Shown: positions 33,959 to 41,479, counted from the first letter of the stretch. The stretch: DNA of 64,000 nucleotides from Streptomyces sp. SAT1 (GCF_001654495.1 NZ_CP015849.1:1936501-2000500); one strand, 5' to 3'. Notes: generated from the sequence alone by a model not told the origin. Numbers and translations are program-made.

Positions 33959-34723
33959 TCAACGGCCCGCGTCGAAGTCGTACTCCAGGACGTACGAGGC
34001 GGCGTCGAGGGTCATCTCGTTGACCTCGACGGCGTGACCCTCGGCCGCGTAGGCGGTCCGGCAGACGAGGATGACCGGAGTCCCCGCGGACACGCGCAGC
34101 TCGGCCGCCTCGTCCTTCGAGGGCATACGGGAGCGGATCTCCTCACGGAAGTGCACCGGCTCGTGGCCCAGTTCGGCGAGCCTGGCGTAGGTCCCGCCCG
34201 GCCCGGTGTCCTCCCGCGTGATCGCGGACCCGGCCACCAGGGACATGGCCAGATAGCTCGTCGCGAGCAGCACCGGCTTGCCGTCCAGCACGAACCGCCG
34301 ACGCCGTACGCAGACCGCCGCGTCGTCGGTGAGATCCAGCACCACGCCGACCCGCTCGGGCACCCTCTCCTCCGACACACTGATCCGGTCGACCTCAAGC
34401 ACCCGCTCCCCGACGTCCGCCGCCCAGACGGACCGGCCGCTGCCCCACTGGTCGCGGGCGAGGCGGTCGATGCTGCGGCGGCGGATGGGCCGGAAGTCGC
34501 GGACGAACACACCGGCGCCCTTGCGCGCTTCCGCCACACCTTCGTCCCTCAGGACACTCAGGGCTTGGCGGGCCGTCATACGGGCCACGCCGTACGTGGT
34601 CATGAGGTCGTTCTCCCCCGGAAGCCGATCGCCGGGACCGTACTCGCCCGACTGGATCGCCTCGTGCAGGGAGTCCGCGATCCGCTGGTACTTGGGCCGA
34701 CGGTCGTCGTCGGTAGTGGCCAT
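33959..34723 (-). CDS. GntR/HutC family regulator with UTRA domain
   Basis: A 254-residue regulator. The N-terminal winged helix (about 12-75) has the GntR signature PGDRLPGENDLMTTYGVARMTARQAL, and the C-terminal UTRA effector-binding domain runs from about 100 to the end. GAGGAGG lies upstream of the ATG. TCTAGA-type sites at 34741-34752 (just before its own start), 34856-34871 and 34886-34897 are probable operators, so it likely represses itself and the divergent ATP-binding gene at 35000. Such GntR proteins are often tied to integrated elements in Streptomyces. Confidence 0.9.
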   Translation of the reverse strand: MATTDDDRRPKYQRIADSLHEAIQSGEYGPGDRLPGENDLMTTYGVARMTARQALSVLRDEGVAEARKGAGVFVRDFRPIRRRSIDRLARDQWGSGRSVWAADVGERVLEVDRISVSEERVPERVGVVLDLTDDAAVCVRRRRFVLDGKPVLLATSYLAMSLVAGSAITREDTGPGGTYARLAELGHEPVHFREEIRSRMPSKDEAAELRVSAGTPVILVCRTAYAAEGHAVEVNEMTLDAASYVLEYDFDAGR

Positions 34724-34740
34724 TCCGGAGTCCTCCTCGC

Positions 34741-34752
34741 TTCTCTAGACAC
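34741..34752. promoter_or_regulatory. TCTAGA-type operator copy near the GntR start
   Basis: TTCTCTAGACAC matches the other two sites in most positions. Read in the opposite sense (GTGTCTAGAGAA) it aligns closely with the 34886 copy. It lies in the leader of the GntR gene. Confidence 0.5.
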
Positions 34753-34852
34753 CGTAGGCCATAGGTCGGGGGCTCGCTTGCTGCCCGTAGCCGCTCGGAC
34801 GCACGCACGGTACGAGCAGCGCAGCGGCCAGAACCCAGAACCCGGACTGGGC

Positions 34853-34871
34853 ATTTGACATCTCTAGAGAT
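34853..34871. promoter_or_regulatory. 16-bp palindromic GntR operator overlapping a -35
   Basis: ACATCTCTAGAGATGT at 34856-34871 is a perfect palindrome. It overlaps a TTGACA (34853-34858) that could be the -35 of a promoter for the ATP-binding gene. Binding there would block the promoter. Confidence 0.65.
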
Positions 34872-34885
34872 GTAGAGAATCCTCA

Positions 34886-34897
34886 AGATGTCTAGAG
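34886..34897. promoter_or_regulatory. second TCTAGA-type operator
   Basis: ATGTCTAGAGAG matches the central 12 bases of the perfect palindrome at 10 positions. The centre-to-centre distance is 28 bases. Confidence 0.5.
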
Positions 34898-34999
34898 AGG
34901 CTGTCTGGCCTCTCCGGCCGAGGGGTGTCTGCCTGCCGTCGTCAGCAAGGACGCCTCGTCCGTACTGGTAGTGGTGGCAGCGGCATGAGGTGAGCGCGT

Positions 35000-35437
35000 A
35001 TGACCTTTGTTATCGACCGGCACCCCTGTGAGGAATCACCGCGGCTCGGGATGATGGCCCTGCCTCCGACGCCCGAGTCTGTCTCCCGGGCCCGCCGCTG
35101 GTTCCGGCGATTCATCGCGCCGTACTGCCCGACCTGTTCGGTCGAGGACTGCGTGCTCATGATCTCGGAGCTGGTGACCAACGCGGTTCTCTACGGCCGT
35201 TCGGACGAGGAGTGGCTCGTCCGGGTCGAATGGTTCCGGGAAGGAAACTCGCTGCGCGTGACGGTGCACAACCCGGGCCTCCCAGCAGACGTACACCTCC
35301 GCCGGCCGGACACGGACGACACACACGGACGCGGCCTGCTGCTGGTCGACTCCCTCGCCGCATCCTGGAAGTGCGCCCCGAGCCACTTCGGCGGAACGGC
35401 CGTCTCCTTCGTGATGACCGAGGCTTGGCCTTCATAG
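35000..35437 (+). CDS. anti-sigma-like ATP-binding protein (HATPase_c_2)
   Basis: A 145-residue small GHKL ATPase like Streptomyces RsbW/SpoIIAB-type regulators. The N-box is ISELVTNAVLYG; then come the acidic G-box area (DTDDTHGRGLLLVDSLA) and a C-terminal GGTAVSF. Many such genes act as anti-sigma factors or regulators paired with GntR or DUF397 proteins. Here no anti-anti-sigma or sigma gene is adjacent. GAGGTGA precedes the ATG. It is probably repressed by the divergent GntR protein through the TCTAGA palindrome upstream, and it is followed by a strong terminator. Confidence 0.85.
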   Translation: MTFVIDRHPCEESPRLGMMALPPTPESVSRARRWFRRFIAPYCPTCSVEDCVLMISELVTNAVLYGRSDEEWLVRVEWFREGNSLRVTVHNPGLPADVHLRRPDTDDTHGRGLLLVDSLAASWKCAPSHFGGTAVSFVMTEAWPS

Positions 35438-35474
35438 GGGCCTGCACAGCATGCGGCGCAGGTACCGGCACCTC

Positions 35475-35511
35475 GGTGAGGGCCAACGATCCGTGATCGT
35501 TGGCCCTCACC
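35475..35511 (+). terminator. terminator after the ATP-binding gene
   Basis: A perfect 16-bp stem (35475-35490 with 35496-35511) with a 5-base loop, 38 bases past the stop. Confidence 0.85.
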
Positions 35512-35687
35512 ATCACAGGGCCGGGCCCACCCTCCTCTGTCCAGCAAGGGCAGACGCTTTCGAACTTCGCCGCGGTCGCGCCTCCGCCACTTCCCGCCCC
35601 TCGACGCGGAAGATCTGAGGCAAGGAACGCCCCGCCGCATCCGACACCGAGCGGACACTAATCAGTGCCGCGGGGGCTATGCCCGGG

Positions 35688-35752
35688 ACCGGCAAGTGCT
35701 GCCGCCGCTCCTTAATCCGTGGCCTCGCTCCTGCTTCTTGTTGCTGAGGAAG
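35688..35752 (-). repeat. decayed copy of the glnA2 3' end (left attachment-site side)
   Basis: Aligns with 40017-40097, the last codons of glnA2. The core CTCCTGCTTCTTGTTGC plus the next eight bases (35728-35752) matches 40073-40097 at 24 of 25 positions. The outer 40 bases match at about three quarters of positions, with one single-base gap and an 18-base deletion between two CTCCTG repeats. Read on the minus strand it keeps the glnA2-like NKKQE. Similarity stops towards the glnA2 5' side, as expected for a recombination core. It is read as the displaced original gene end. Confidence 0.75.
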
Positions 35753-36016
35753 TGGCGTCGGACCGGAGCAGCCTGACACGTTCGGCGACTAGACAGGGCG
35801 GGTCCGCCATCGGATGGCCGTTGTGCGTCGTTGTTGGTCGCTCCACGTCTTCCTTCAACGGCCCACGGACGCCCCAGACTCTCCGGCTGTGCGTCGCGTC
35901 CCCGTCGCACGTCGGGAGCCAAGGCCATCCTGCCCGCCACCGTCTCCTGCGGTGAGTCGGCCGTGCGTCGTCACGTCATAGGGGCTGTTGTCAGTGCCCC
36001 GTCCTAGAGTCGAAGT

Positions 36017-36175
36017 ATGACGACAGACGCCGTTGCGGCTTTGGGGGAGCAGGCTCAACTCGCATCAATGACCATGGCATCGATGAGGTTGCAGACGGGA
36101 GCGGTCAAACGCGGCATCATTGGTCTGACGCTTCGGGTCCGCCCCCTGGGGAGAGAGGGAGGCAGACCCTACTGA
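36017..36175 (+). CDS. possible small protein upstream of hamA (52 aa)
   Basis: An open frame MTTDAVAALGEQAQ followed by a Met/Ala-rich middle and a basic end GREGGRPY. TAGAGT at 36005-36010 lies six bases before the ATG and could be the -10 of a leaderless transcript that continues into hamA (25-base gap). No homology recognised; it could be a spurious frame or a small regulator of the defence genes. Confidence 0.35.
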   Translation: MTTDAVAALGEQAQLASMTMASMRLQTGAVKRGIIGLTLRVRPLGREGGRPY

Positions 36176-36199
36176 GACAACCCTCGGGGGGCCACCCAG

Positions 36200-37084
36200 G
36201 TGCAGGTACGACGCGCTTTCCTTGAGGTGATCGTGGATGACGCTTCCATCGATCCGCCCCTGTCCGGGGTCTGCGCTGGCTTCGAATCTGGGCAGTGGCG
36301 GACCCGGCAGCTGGCCAAGAGGTTGTTTGACGACGTAATCGACTTCGCCTTGCCATATTCCGAACGCCAGGAATTCAACTCGGACACAGGCATGCTGATG
36401 CTAGGTCGCGCAATGCGCAAGATCTACACGTCCGAGAAATATGCCAGGAGAGGCGAGTTCGGCGAACTTCTTCTACATATGGCCCTCCGTGAAGTTTTCA
36501 ATACCGAAGCAGCGGTCAGTAAGATCTACTTCAAAGACGGCGCCAATGAGACTGTGAAGGGATTTGATGCCGTCCACATCGTGGACAACGGCACAGGGCT
36601 GGAGCTGTGGCTGGGTGAGGTAAAGTTTTACAATCGATTGAGCAGCGCCATCAGAGATGTCGTCACCGAGCTTCACGACCACATCGACTCAGATTACCTT
36701 CGCGCAGAGTTCCTTGCGGTTGAAGGGAAAATTGACAGATCTTGGAAGCATGCTCCCAAAATGCTCAGCATGATTCACGAGGATGTCAGTCTTGATGAGA
36801 TTTTTGAAAACATCACCATACCAGTCCTTTTGACGTACGACAGCCGGGCCGTAGCGGCGCGCGTTGCAGAAATATCCGGTGATCCCGAAAGGTCGAGCGA
36901 GACCAAAGAAGCTTACAGGATCGCATTCGAGGAAGAAGTTCGCAAAGGCTGGGAATCTTTTGTTGCTGCTGGCCTCCCTCACAAAGTGCGCATCCGCTTG
37001 ATTCTTGTACCACTGCATCTGAAAAAGGCCCTGGTTGATGCTCTGGATGAAAGGCTAAGGCTTTGGCAGGAACTAACGGCCTGA
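36200..37084 (+). CDS. hamA: Hachiman antiphage system nuclease HamA (DUF1837)
   Basis: A 294-residue protein of the HamA C-terminal family (formerly DUF1837), the effector of the Hachiman defence system. The conserved RRGEFGELLLH lies at 83-93. The PD-(D/E)xK-like nuclease core is complete: Asp123 in KGFDAVHI and Glu140-Val-Lys142 in WLGEVKFY, after the family's SKIYFKDG. The rest is helical and acidic. The GTG at 36200 has GGGGGG about eight bases upstream. It overlaps the hamB start by 22 bases, so translation is coupled. In known systems HamA is held inactive by HamB and cuts DNA broadly when released. GC is about 50% in sampled lines, so the gene was acquired. Confidence 0.9.
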   Translation: MQVRRAFLEVIVDDASIDPPLSGVCAGFESGQWRTRQLAKRLFDDVIDFALPYSERQEFNSDTGMLMLGRAMRKIYTSEKYARRGEFGELLLHMALREVFNTEAAVSKIYFKDGANETVKGFDAVHIVDNGTGLELWLGEVKFYNRLSSAIRDVVTELHDHIDSDYLRAEFLAVEGKIDRSWKHAPKMLSMIHEDVSLDEIFENITIPVLLTYDSRAVAARVAEISGDPERSSETKEAYRIAFEEEVRKGWESFVAAGLPHKVRIRLILVPLHLKKALVDALDERLRLWQELTA

Positions 37085-39201
37085 CCGTTCCCGCAGCCCG
37101 TGACTTGCTTTCCCGCGGCCGGCCGGAGGGGCGCCAGTTTGAAATTCTCAAACTCATCTCTCACCTCATTCGCGATGGAAAACACCAAGAATCCGCCAGG
37201 GAATTGCTTCTCCGAATTCTGGACCAGCCATCGCAATTCAATGACTACAGGGAATTGCTGGATTCGCTACTACGCACTGTTGGGCTCTTCCCTTACGCCA
37301 CCCCAGCCAACCTGTCTCTACCCGATCTGATCGCTTATGAGGCTCATCGCCCGTTGGACTACGATAACGAGGACGTCGTATTCCATGAGGTTCAGGCTAA
37401 GGTCTACCGGAGACTGATGTCCGGAGAAAATGTGATCCTTAGTGCGCCGACGAGCTTTGGTAAGAGCTTGGTTCTTGATGCGCTAATCGCTTCTGGGAAG
37501 TTCTCCAATGTCGCGGTCGTGCTTCCAACCATCGCGCTGATTGATGAGACGCGTAAGCGGCTATCTCGATTCCGAGAACGATACCGGATTATCACGCACC
37601 CGACCCAGGCATTGAGGGATAGAAATCTGCTGGTTATGACGCAGGAACGCTTTCTCGACCTCCCTGAAATCCCCGAACTCGACCTGTTCATGATTGACGA
37701 GTTCTATAAGCTCGACATCAGTCGAGGGGAAGCTGACCGTGGAATCCTGCTAAACCAAGCACTCCAAAGGTTGATGCGCACGGGGGCGGCCTTCTATCTG
37801 GCAGGGCCGAATATCCACGCGCTAGCTTCATCGCTACCGCAGGATTTTGTAGCAAGCTTCATCTCCACAAGCTTTGCGACTGTCGTCAGCGATGTACAGC
37901 TCATGCCCACTCCTCCGAAGGGTGGAGAGCTGGAGGCACTCTCTGACTTGTGTGCGAGTCTGGAAGGACCGACTCTTATCTATTGTCAGTCTCCTGCACG
38001 GGCTCGGGTTGTGGCACGACATCTGATTGCGACTGGCATCGGAGAGCTGACCCCAGAACTGCAACCCGCCGCCGACTGGATCGGAGAAAACTATCACCCT
38101 GATTGGCTGCTGTGTCGATCGATCCCGAAGGGAATCGGCATCCACCATGGGAAGATCCCGCGAGCGTTGGCCCAGTATCAGATCAGTGCTTTCAATGCAG
38201 GTCACCTTAAATTCCTGGTCTGTACGTCGACCCTGATTGAAGGGGTGAATACATCAGCCAAGAACGTCATCGTATTCGACCATAAGCTGAACCGCAAGAA
38301 CCTCGATTTCTTCACATTCTCCAACATTAAGGGTCGGTCAGGCAGGATGATGCGGCACTTCGTTGGGAATGTTTTTCTATTCAGGGCACCGCCTCGGGAA
38401 GACCTTCCCACCGTTGATTTTCCGCTATACAGTCAAGGTCCTAGCGTTCCTGACAGCCTGCTGATTCAAGTTGATGACCCCGGATTGCTGCCAAGTTCGC
38501 GTGAGAGAATCGAAAGGTACCGCTCGCAAACTGAAGTCCCCCTGGATGTACTCAAACAGAATAGTGGTCTTGATCCGCAGAGTCAGATCAACCTCGCGAA
38601 GTATGTGCGCCGCAACGTCTCGCGGCTCGCGGAAAAACTGGCTTGGAGTGGGTGGCCTCAGTACGAGGAACTCGAAGCTTGCTGTGAACTAATTGTTAAT
38701 TTTCTTCATCCGATCAAGGGTCGTGCGCACGGTGTCGCGTCTGCACGTCAGCTAGCCTTGAGGATGAACGTCGTGAACGGTGCGCAAGGTGATGTGCACG
38801 AATTGATTTCACGTGAACTCGCCAATCCGTACGAGACGCCAGAACCTGACGACGCAGTCGAAAATGTCCTAGACTTCTTGAGGTACTGGCCGGGCTTCAC
38901 CTTTCCGCGCCTACTCATGGCGTTGGATAGTATTGTGCGGCCGATCCTTGAGGAGGCAGGGACTACCGAATGCGACTACTCAGCATACGCGACTTCGGCG
39001 AAGGGTTATTTCATGCCGCGCTTTGTAGCAGAAGTGGAGGACTACGGCCTGCCTAGTCAGGTGGCGATGAAGATCCTTCAAGGTCGCAGTTACAACGCAG
39101 AGACAATGGATCACTTGCTGGAGCGCCTGAATCGGGCGTCAGAGAGTGACTTGGACAGCTTCGAAGTCGGTCTGTACCAAGCGTTCGTTGAGTTCCTATA
39201 G
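37063..39201 (+). CDS. hamB: Hachiman antiphage system helicase HamB
   Basis: A 712-residue superfamily 2 DNA helicase. Walker A is APTSFGKS at 128-135. Walker B is IDEFYK with Asp212-Glu213, where the DEFY variant is typical of HamB. LAGPN follows, then motif Ia/V-type VCTSTLIEGVNTSAKN and motif VI NIKGRSGRMMRH with arginine finger candidates. The N-terminal 100 residues and the last 270 are helical and family specific. The TTG at 37063 gives a natural N-terminus, with GAAAGG eight bases upstream inside hamA. All helicase motifs are intact, so the system looks functional. In known Hachiman complexes HamB senses DNA damage or aberrant ends and releases HamA. Low GC like hamA. Confidence 0.9.
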   Translation: MAGTNGLTVPAARDLLSRGRPEGRQFEILKLISHLIRDGKHQESARELLLRILDQPSQFNDYRELLDSLLRTVGLFPYATPANLSLPDLIAYEAHRPLDYDNEDVVFHEVQAKVYRRLMSGENVILSAPTSFGKSLVLDALIASGKFSNVAVVLPTIALIDETRKRLSRFRERYRIITHPTQALRDRNLLVMTQERFLDLPEIPELDLFMIDEFYKLDISRGEADRGILLNQALQRLMRTGAAFYLAGPNIHALASSLPQDFVASFISTSFATVVSDVQLMPTPPKGGELEALSDLCASLEGPTLIYCQSPARARVVARHLIATGIGELTPELQPAADWIGENYHPDWLLCRSIPKGIGIHHGKIPRALAQYQISAFNAGHLKFLVCTSTLIEGVNTSAKNVIVFDHKLNRKNLDFFTFSNIKGRSGRMMRHFVGNVFLFRAPPREDLPTVDFPLYSQGPSVPDSLLIQVDDPGLLPSSRERIERYRSQTEVPLDVLKQNSGLDPQSQINLAKYVRRNVSRLAEKLAWSGWPQYEELEACCELIVNFLHPIKGRAHGVASARQLALRMNVVNGAQGDVHELISRELANPYETPEPDDAVENVLDFLRYWPGFTFPRLLMALDSIVRPILEEAGTTECDYSAYATSAKGYFMPRFVAEVEDYGLPSQVAMKILQGRSYNAETMDHLLERLNRASESDLDSFEVGLYQAFVEFL

Positions 39202-39399
39202 CTCGCGGGTTAGCGATACGCCGGGCTGCCCGTGCGCTATTGGGCGCCGGGGGCGGCCGACAACCCTTCAGGCAGCGTGGCGTGGGGGCTGGAGGTGGGC
39301 CATGGAAGCTGCCAGCCGTCGTAGAGGGGGAGGCCAAGTTGCCGCAAGCAAGTCCGTGAGGCACCTACTGACAGCTTTCTGCAGCATTCCGCCGCGCGA

Positions 39400-39780
39400 A
39401 GCGAGTCCACTGACGCTGACTCTGCCGTCGGAGCCTGCCCTCACGAACGCGCACGGGGTTTCCAGGAATCCTGCGCGCAGGGCCCTGAAACTGCTGGAAG
39501 CTGAAGGAGTGGTGCAGTCTGGGCCCGGCATTGGGTGGCGCATCCCTTGCCGCGGCGATCGGCGGTCTCTCGCTGAGCCGGTGCCAGAGCTGATCTATGA
39601 GGACTCGCTCTCCGTGAGTGACTCGTACCCCCCGAAGCCAAGCTGTGTGAGCGGTTCACTATCTCGCGTGCCGCCGTCCGCCGCGTCCTGGCCCAGACGG
39701 AGGGCAACAGTGTGCACGCGACCGTTCACAGGAAGGGGAGGACTGTACGCGCTCTGCCAACACCTACCCGTCCGGTCGTA
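39400..39780 (+). pseudogene. frameshifted tandem GntR-type regulator remnant
   Basis: Two GntR winged-helix segments follow one another in different frames. The first reads LPSEPALTNAHGVSRNPARR and continues to GVVQSGPGIGWRI. The second, after a shift near 39630-39640 in a C-run, reads AKLCERFTISRAAVRRVL and then HRKGRTVRALPTPTRPVVV. The SYPP/KP at the junction is where intact proteins have YPSEAKL, so one base was gained or lost. No start codon with a ribosome site fits. Such regulators often lie beside integrases in Streptomyces elements. Confidence 0.75.
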
Positions 39781-39806
39781 GTCTTGGACGGCATCGTGCT
39801 TTTGCC

Positions 39807-39986
39807 TACAGCGATACCGGGTTCACGCTCCGAGCCTATGCGCACCTCATGCCGAGCAGCGGCGCGCGGGCTCGGAAGGCCGTGGACAGCCTGTACGAGG
39901 GCACCGATCCGACGCCGGACGGCCCAGGGGCGGTGAGACGCGGTGGGGCGGATGGTCCGCGACCGTCCGCCCCACCTCCCAATTAG
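39807..39986 (+). pseudogene. C-terminal remnant of a tyrosine recombinase (integrase)
   Basis: The frame YSDTGFTLRAYAHLMPSSGA followed by RARKAVDSLYE and a polar tail to TAG at 39986 is the C-terminal end of a Streptomyces phage-type integrase, where intact proteins read GHSDTGFTLR-YTHLMPSS. The catalytic Tyr would be the Tyr in RAYAHLMP. The N-terminal and Arg-containing catalytic parts are gone; the GntR remnant is joined directly upstream. It lies 31 bases from the core of the right attachment-site region, as an integrase gene should. Confidence 0.75.
39942..39976. terminator. terminator between integrase remnant and glnA2
   Basis: A 16-bp stem with one G-T pair (39942-39957 with 39961-39976) and a 3-base loop, inside the tail of the integrase frame. 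It can end glnA2 transcripts. Confidence 0.75.
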
Positions 39987-40009
39987 CAGAAGACCTGCTC
40001 CGGCTAGCC

Positions 40010-41371
40010 CTACAGCACCGGCAGATGCTTCCGCAGCTCGTACGCCGTGACCTCGCTCCTGTACTCCTCCCACTCCTGCTTCTTGTTGCGGAGGAAGAAG
40101 TCGAAGACGTGTTCGCCGAGGGTTTCGGCGACGAGGTCGCTGTTCTCCATGAGGGTGAGGGCCTCGCCGAGGTTCTGGGGGAGGGGCTCGATGCCCATGG
40201 CGCGGCGTTCGGCGTTGGAGAGGGCCCAGACGTCGTCCTCGGCGCCGGGGGGGAGTTCGTAGCCCTCCTCGATGCCCTTGAGGCCGGCGGCCAGGAGGAC
40301 GGCGTAGGTGAGGTACGGGTTCGCGCCGGAGTCGATGGAGCGGACCTCCACGCGGGCGGAGCCGGTCTTGCCGGGCTTGTACATGGGGACGCGGACCAGG
40401 GCGCTGCGGTTGTTGTGGCCCCAGCAGATGTAGGAGGGGGCCTCGCCGCCGGCGCCCGCGGTGCGTTCGGAGCCGCCCCAGATGCGCTTGTAGGAGTTGA
40501 CCCACTGGTTGGTGACCGCGCTGATCTCCGCCGCGTGCCGCAGCAGGCCCGCGATGAAGGAGCGGCCGACCTTGGAGAGCTGGTACTCGGCGCCGGACTC
40601 GTAGAACGCGTTCCGGTCGCCCTCGAAGAGGGAGAGGTGCGAGTGCATGCCGGAGCCGGGGTACTCCGAGAACGGCTTGGGCATGAAGGTGGCCTGGAGG
40701 CCCTGTTCCAGCGCGACCTGCTTCATGACCAGGCGGAACGTCATGATGTTGTCGGCGGTGGAGAGCGCGTCGGCGTAGCGCAGGTCGATCTCCTGCTGGC
40801 CGGGCGCGCCCTCGTGGTGGGAGAACTCCACCGAGATGCCCATCGACTCCAGCATGGTGATCGCCTGGCGGCGGAAGTCCATGCCGATGGCCTGCGGGGT
40901 GTGGTCGAAGTACCCCGAGTTGTCGGCGGGGGTGGGGCGGGAGCCGTCCAGCGGGCGGTTCTTCAGCAGGAAGAACTCGATCTCCGGGTGGGTGTAGAAG
41001 GTGAAGCCCAGGTCGGAGGTGCGGGCGAGGGCCCGCTTGAGGACGTAGCGGGGGTCGGCGAAGGACGGGGAGCCGTCCGGCATCAGGATGTCGCAGAACA
41101 TCCGGGCCGTCCCCGGGCCCTCCGCGCGCCAGGGCAGGATCTGGAACGTGGACGGATCGGGCTTGGCGATCATGTCCGACTCGTAGACCCGGGCGAAGCC
41201 CTCGATGGCGGAGCCGTCGAAGCCGATGCCCTCGTCGAACGCCTGCTCAAGCTCGGCGGGGGCCACGGCCACGGACTTGAGGAAGCCCAGCACGTCGGTG
41301 AACCACAGGCGCACGAACCGGATGTCGCGCTCCTCCAACGTCCGGAGTACGAACTCCTGCTGCTTGTCCAT
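40010..41371 (-). CDS. glnA2: glutamine-synthetase-like enzyme GlnA2 (gamma-glutamylpolyamine synthetase)
   Basis: A 453-residue GSI-fold enzyme. Motifs: IGFDGSAIEGF, PEIEFFLL, EFSHHEGAPGQQEID, KPFSEYPGSGMHSHLS, NNRSALVRVPMY and SARVEVRSIDSGANPYL. In S. coelicolor the protein at this place (GlnA2, SCO2241) is a gamma-glutamylpolyamine synthetase and not a true GS. Motif sequence and length fit, but the substrate is inferred from that. The GSI adenylylation loop is replaced by EGYELPPGAED. I chose the ATG at 41371 for the 453-residue family length and its AAGCGGAAG site; another ATG lies five codons upstream. Its 3' end is the target of the neighbouring element. Confidence 0.9.
   Translation of the reverse strand: MDKQQEFVLRTLEERDIRFVRLWFTDVLGFLKSVAVAPAELEQAFDEGIGFDGSAIEGFARVYESDMIAKPDPSTFQILPWRAEGPGTARMFCDILMPDGSPSFADPRYVLKRALARTSDLGFTFYTHPEIEFFLLKNRPLDGSRPTPADNSGYFDHTPQAIGMDFRRQAITMLESMGISVEFSHHEGAPGQQEIDLRYADALSTADNIMTFRLVMKQVALEQGLQATFMPKPFSEYPGSGMHSHLSLFEGDRNAFYESGAEYQLSKVGRSFIAGLLRHAAEISAVTNQWVNSYKRIWGGSERTAGAGGEAPSYICWGHNNRSALVRVPMYKPGKTGSARVEVRSIDSGANPYLTYAVLLAAGLKGIEEGYELPPGAEDDVWALSNAERRAMGIEPLPQNLGEALTLMENSDLVAETLGEHVFDFFLRNKKQEWEEYRSEVTAYELRKHLPVL
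40073..40097 (-). repeat. right attachment-site-like repeat inside glnA2
   Basis: 25-base segment of the glnA2 C-terminal coding region (codons for LRNKKQE) matching 35728-35752 at 24 positions. Candidate attR core. Confidence 0.65.
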
Positions 41372-41463
41372 CTTCCGCTTCCCCATCCTTGCTGGTCAGG
41401 CCGCCTGTGTCCGTACGTAGGCACGAGAGGCGGTCGGGCACGCGAGCATCACACCACATCACC

Positions 41464-41479
41464 GTTTCACATGCGTTGC
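41464..41479 (-). promoter_or_regulatory. single GlnR-like a/b site upstream of glnA2
   Basis: On the minus strand: GCAAC, six bases, GAAAC, identical in both half-sites to the second pair at glnII. It lies about 93 bases before the glnA2 start. The upstream partner pair is weak (GTGAC-n6-GAACG, 23 rather than 22 bases away), so function is uncertain. Confidence 0.35.

Larger units (their letters stand above)
35438..36016 (+). other. 579-base region without a supported gene
   Basis: Holds a terminator (35475-35511) and a decayed copy of the 3' end of glnA2 (35688-35752, left boundary of the element). Several open frames exist but none shows Streptomyces codon bias or recognisable similarity, apart from the short glnA2-like peptide on the minus strand (FLSNKKQE). 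I see no other function. Confidence 0.6.
35728..40097. mobile_element. Hachiman-bearing integrated element at the glnA2 3' end
   Basis: Direct repeat boundaries 35728-35752 and 40073-40097 (24 of 25 identical). Inside lie hamA, hamB, a GntR pseudogene and an integrase C-terminus next to the right boundary. GC is much lower than in the flanks. The right repeat is fused to the glnA2 body and keeps the gene intact; the left repeat is the decayed displaced end. With the integrase destroyed, the element is likely fixed. Whether it once was larger (for example an AICE) cannot be told. Confidence 0.65.

Noticed and set aside
32074..35437. Extending the Hachiman element leftwards to include the TM protein, GntR and ATPase genes
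   Set aside because: The decayed glnA2 copy at 35688-35752 marks the left boundary, and GC stays high to the left of it.
35719..35955. Open frames in 35.5-36.0 kb as genes
   Set aside because: They overlap the glnA2 relic, lack codon bias and have no recognisable similarity.
40010..41371. Calling this gene a true glutamine synthetase
   Set aside because: It has the GS fold, but position, length and the altered adenylylation loop match GlnA2, known as a gamma-glutamylpolyamine synthetase.
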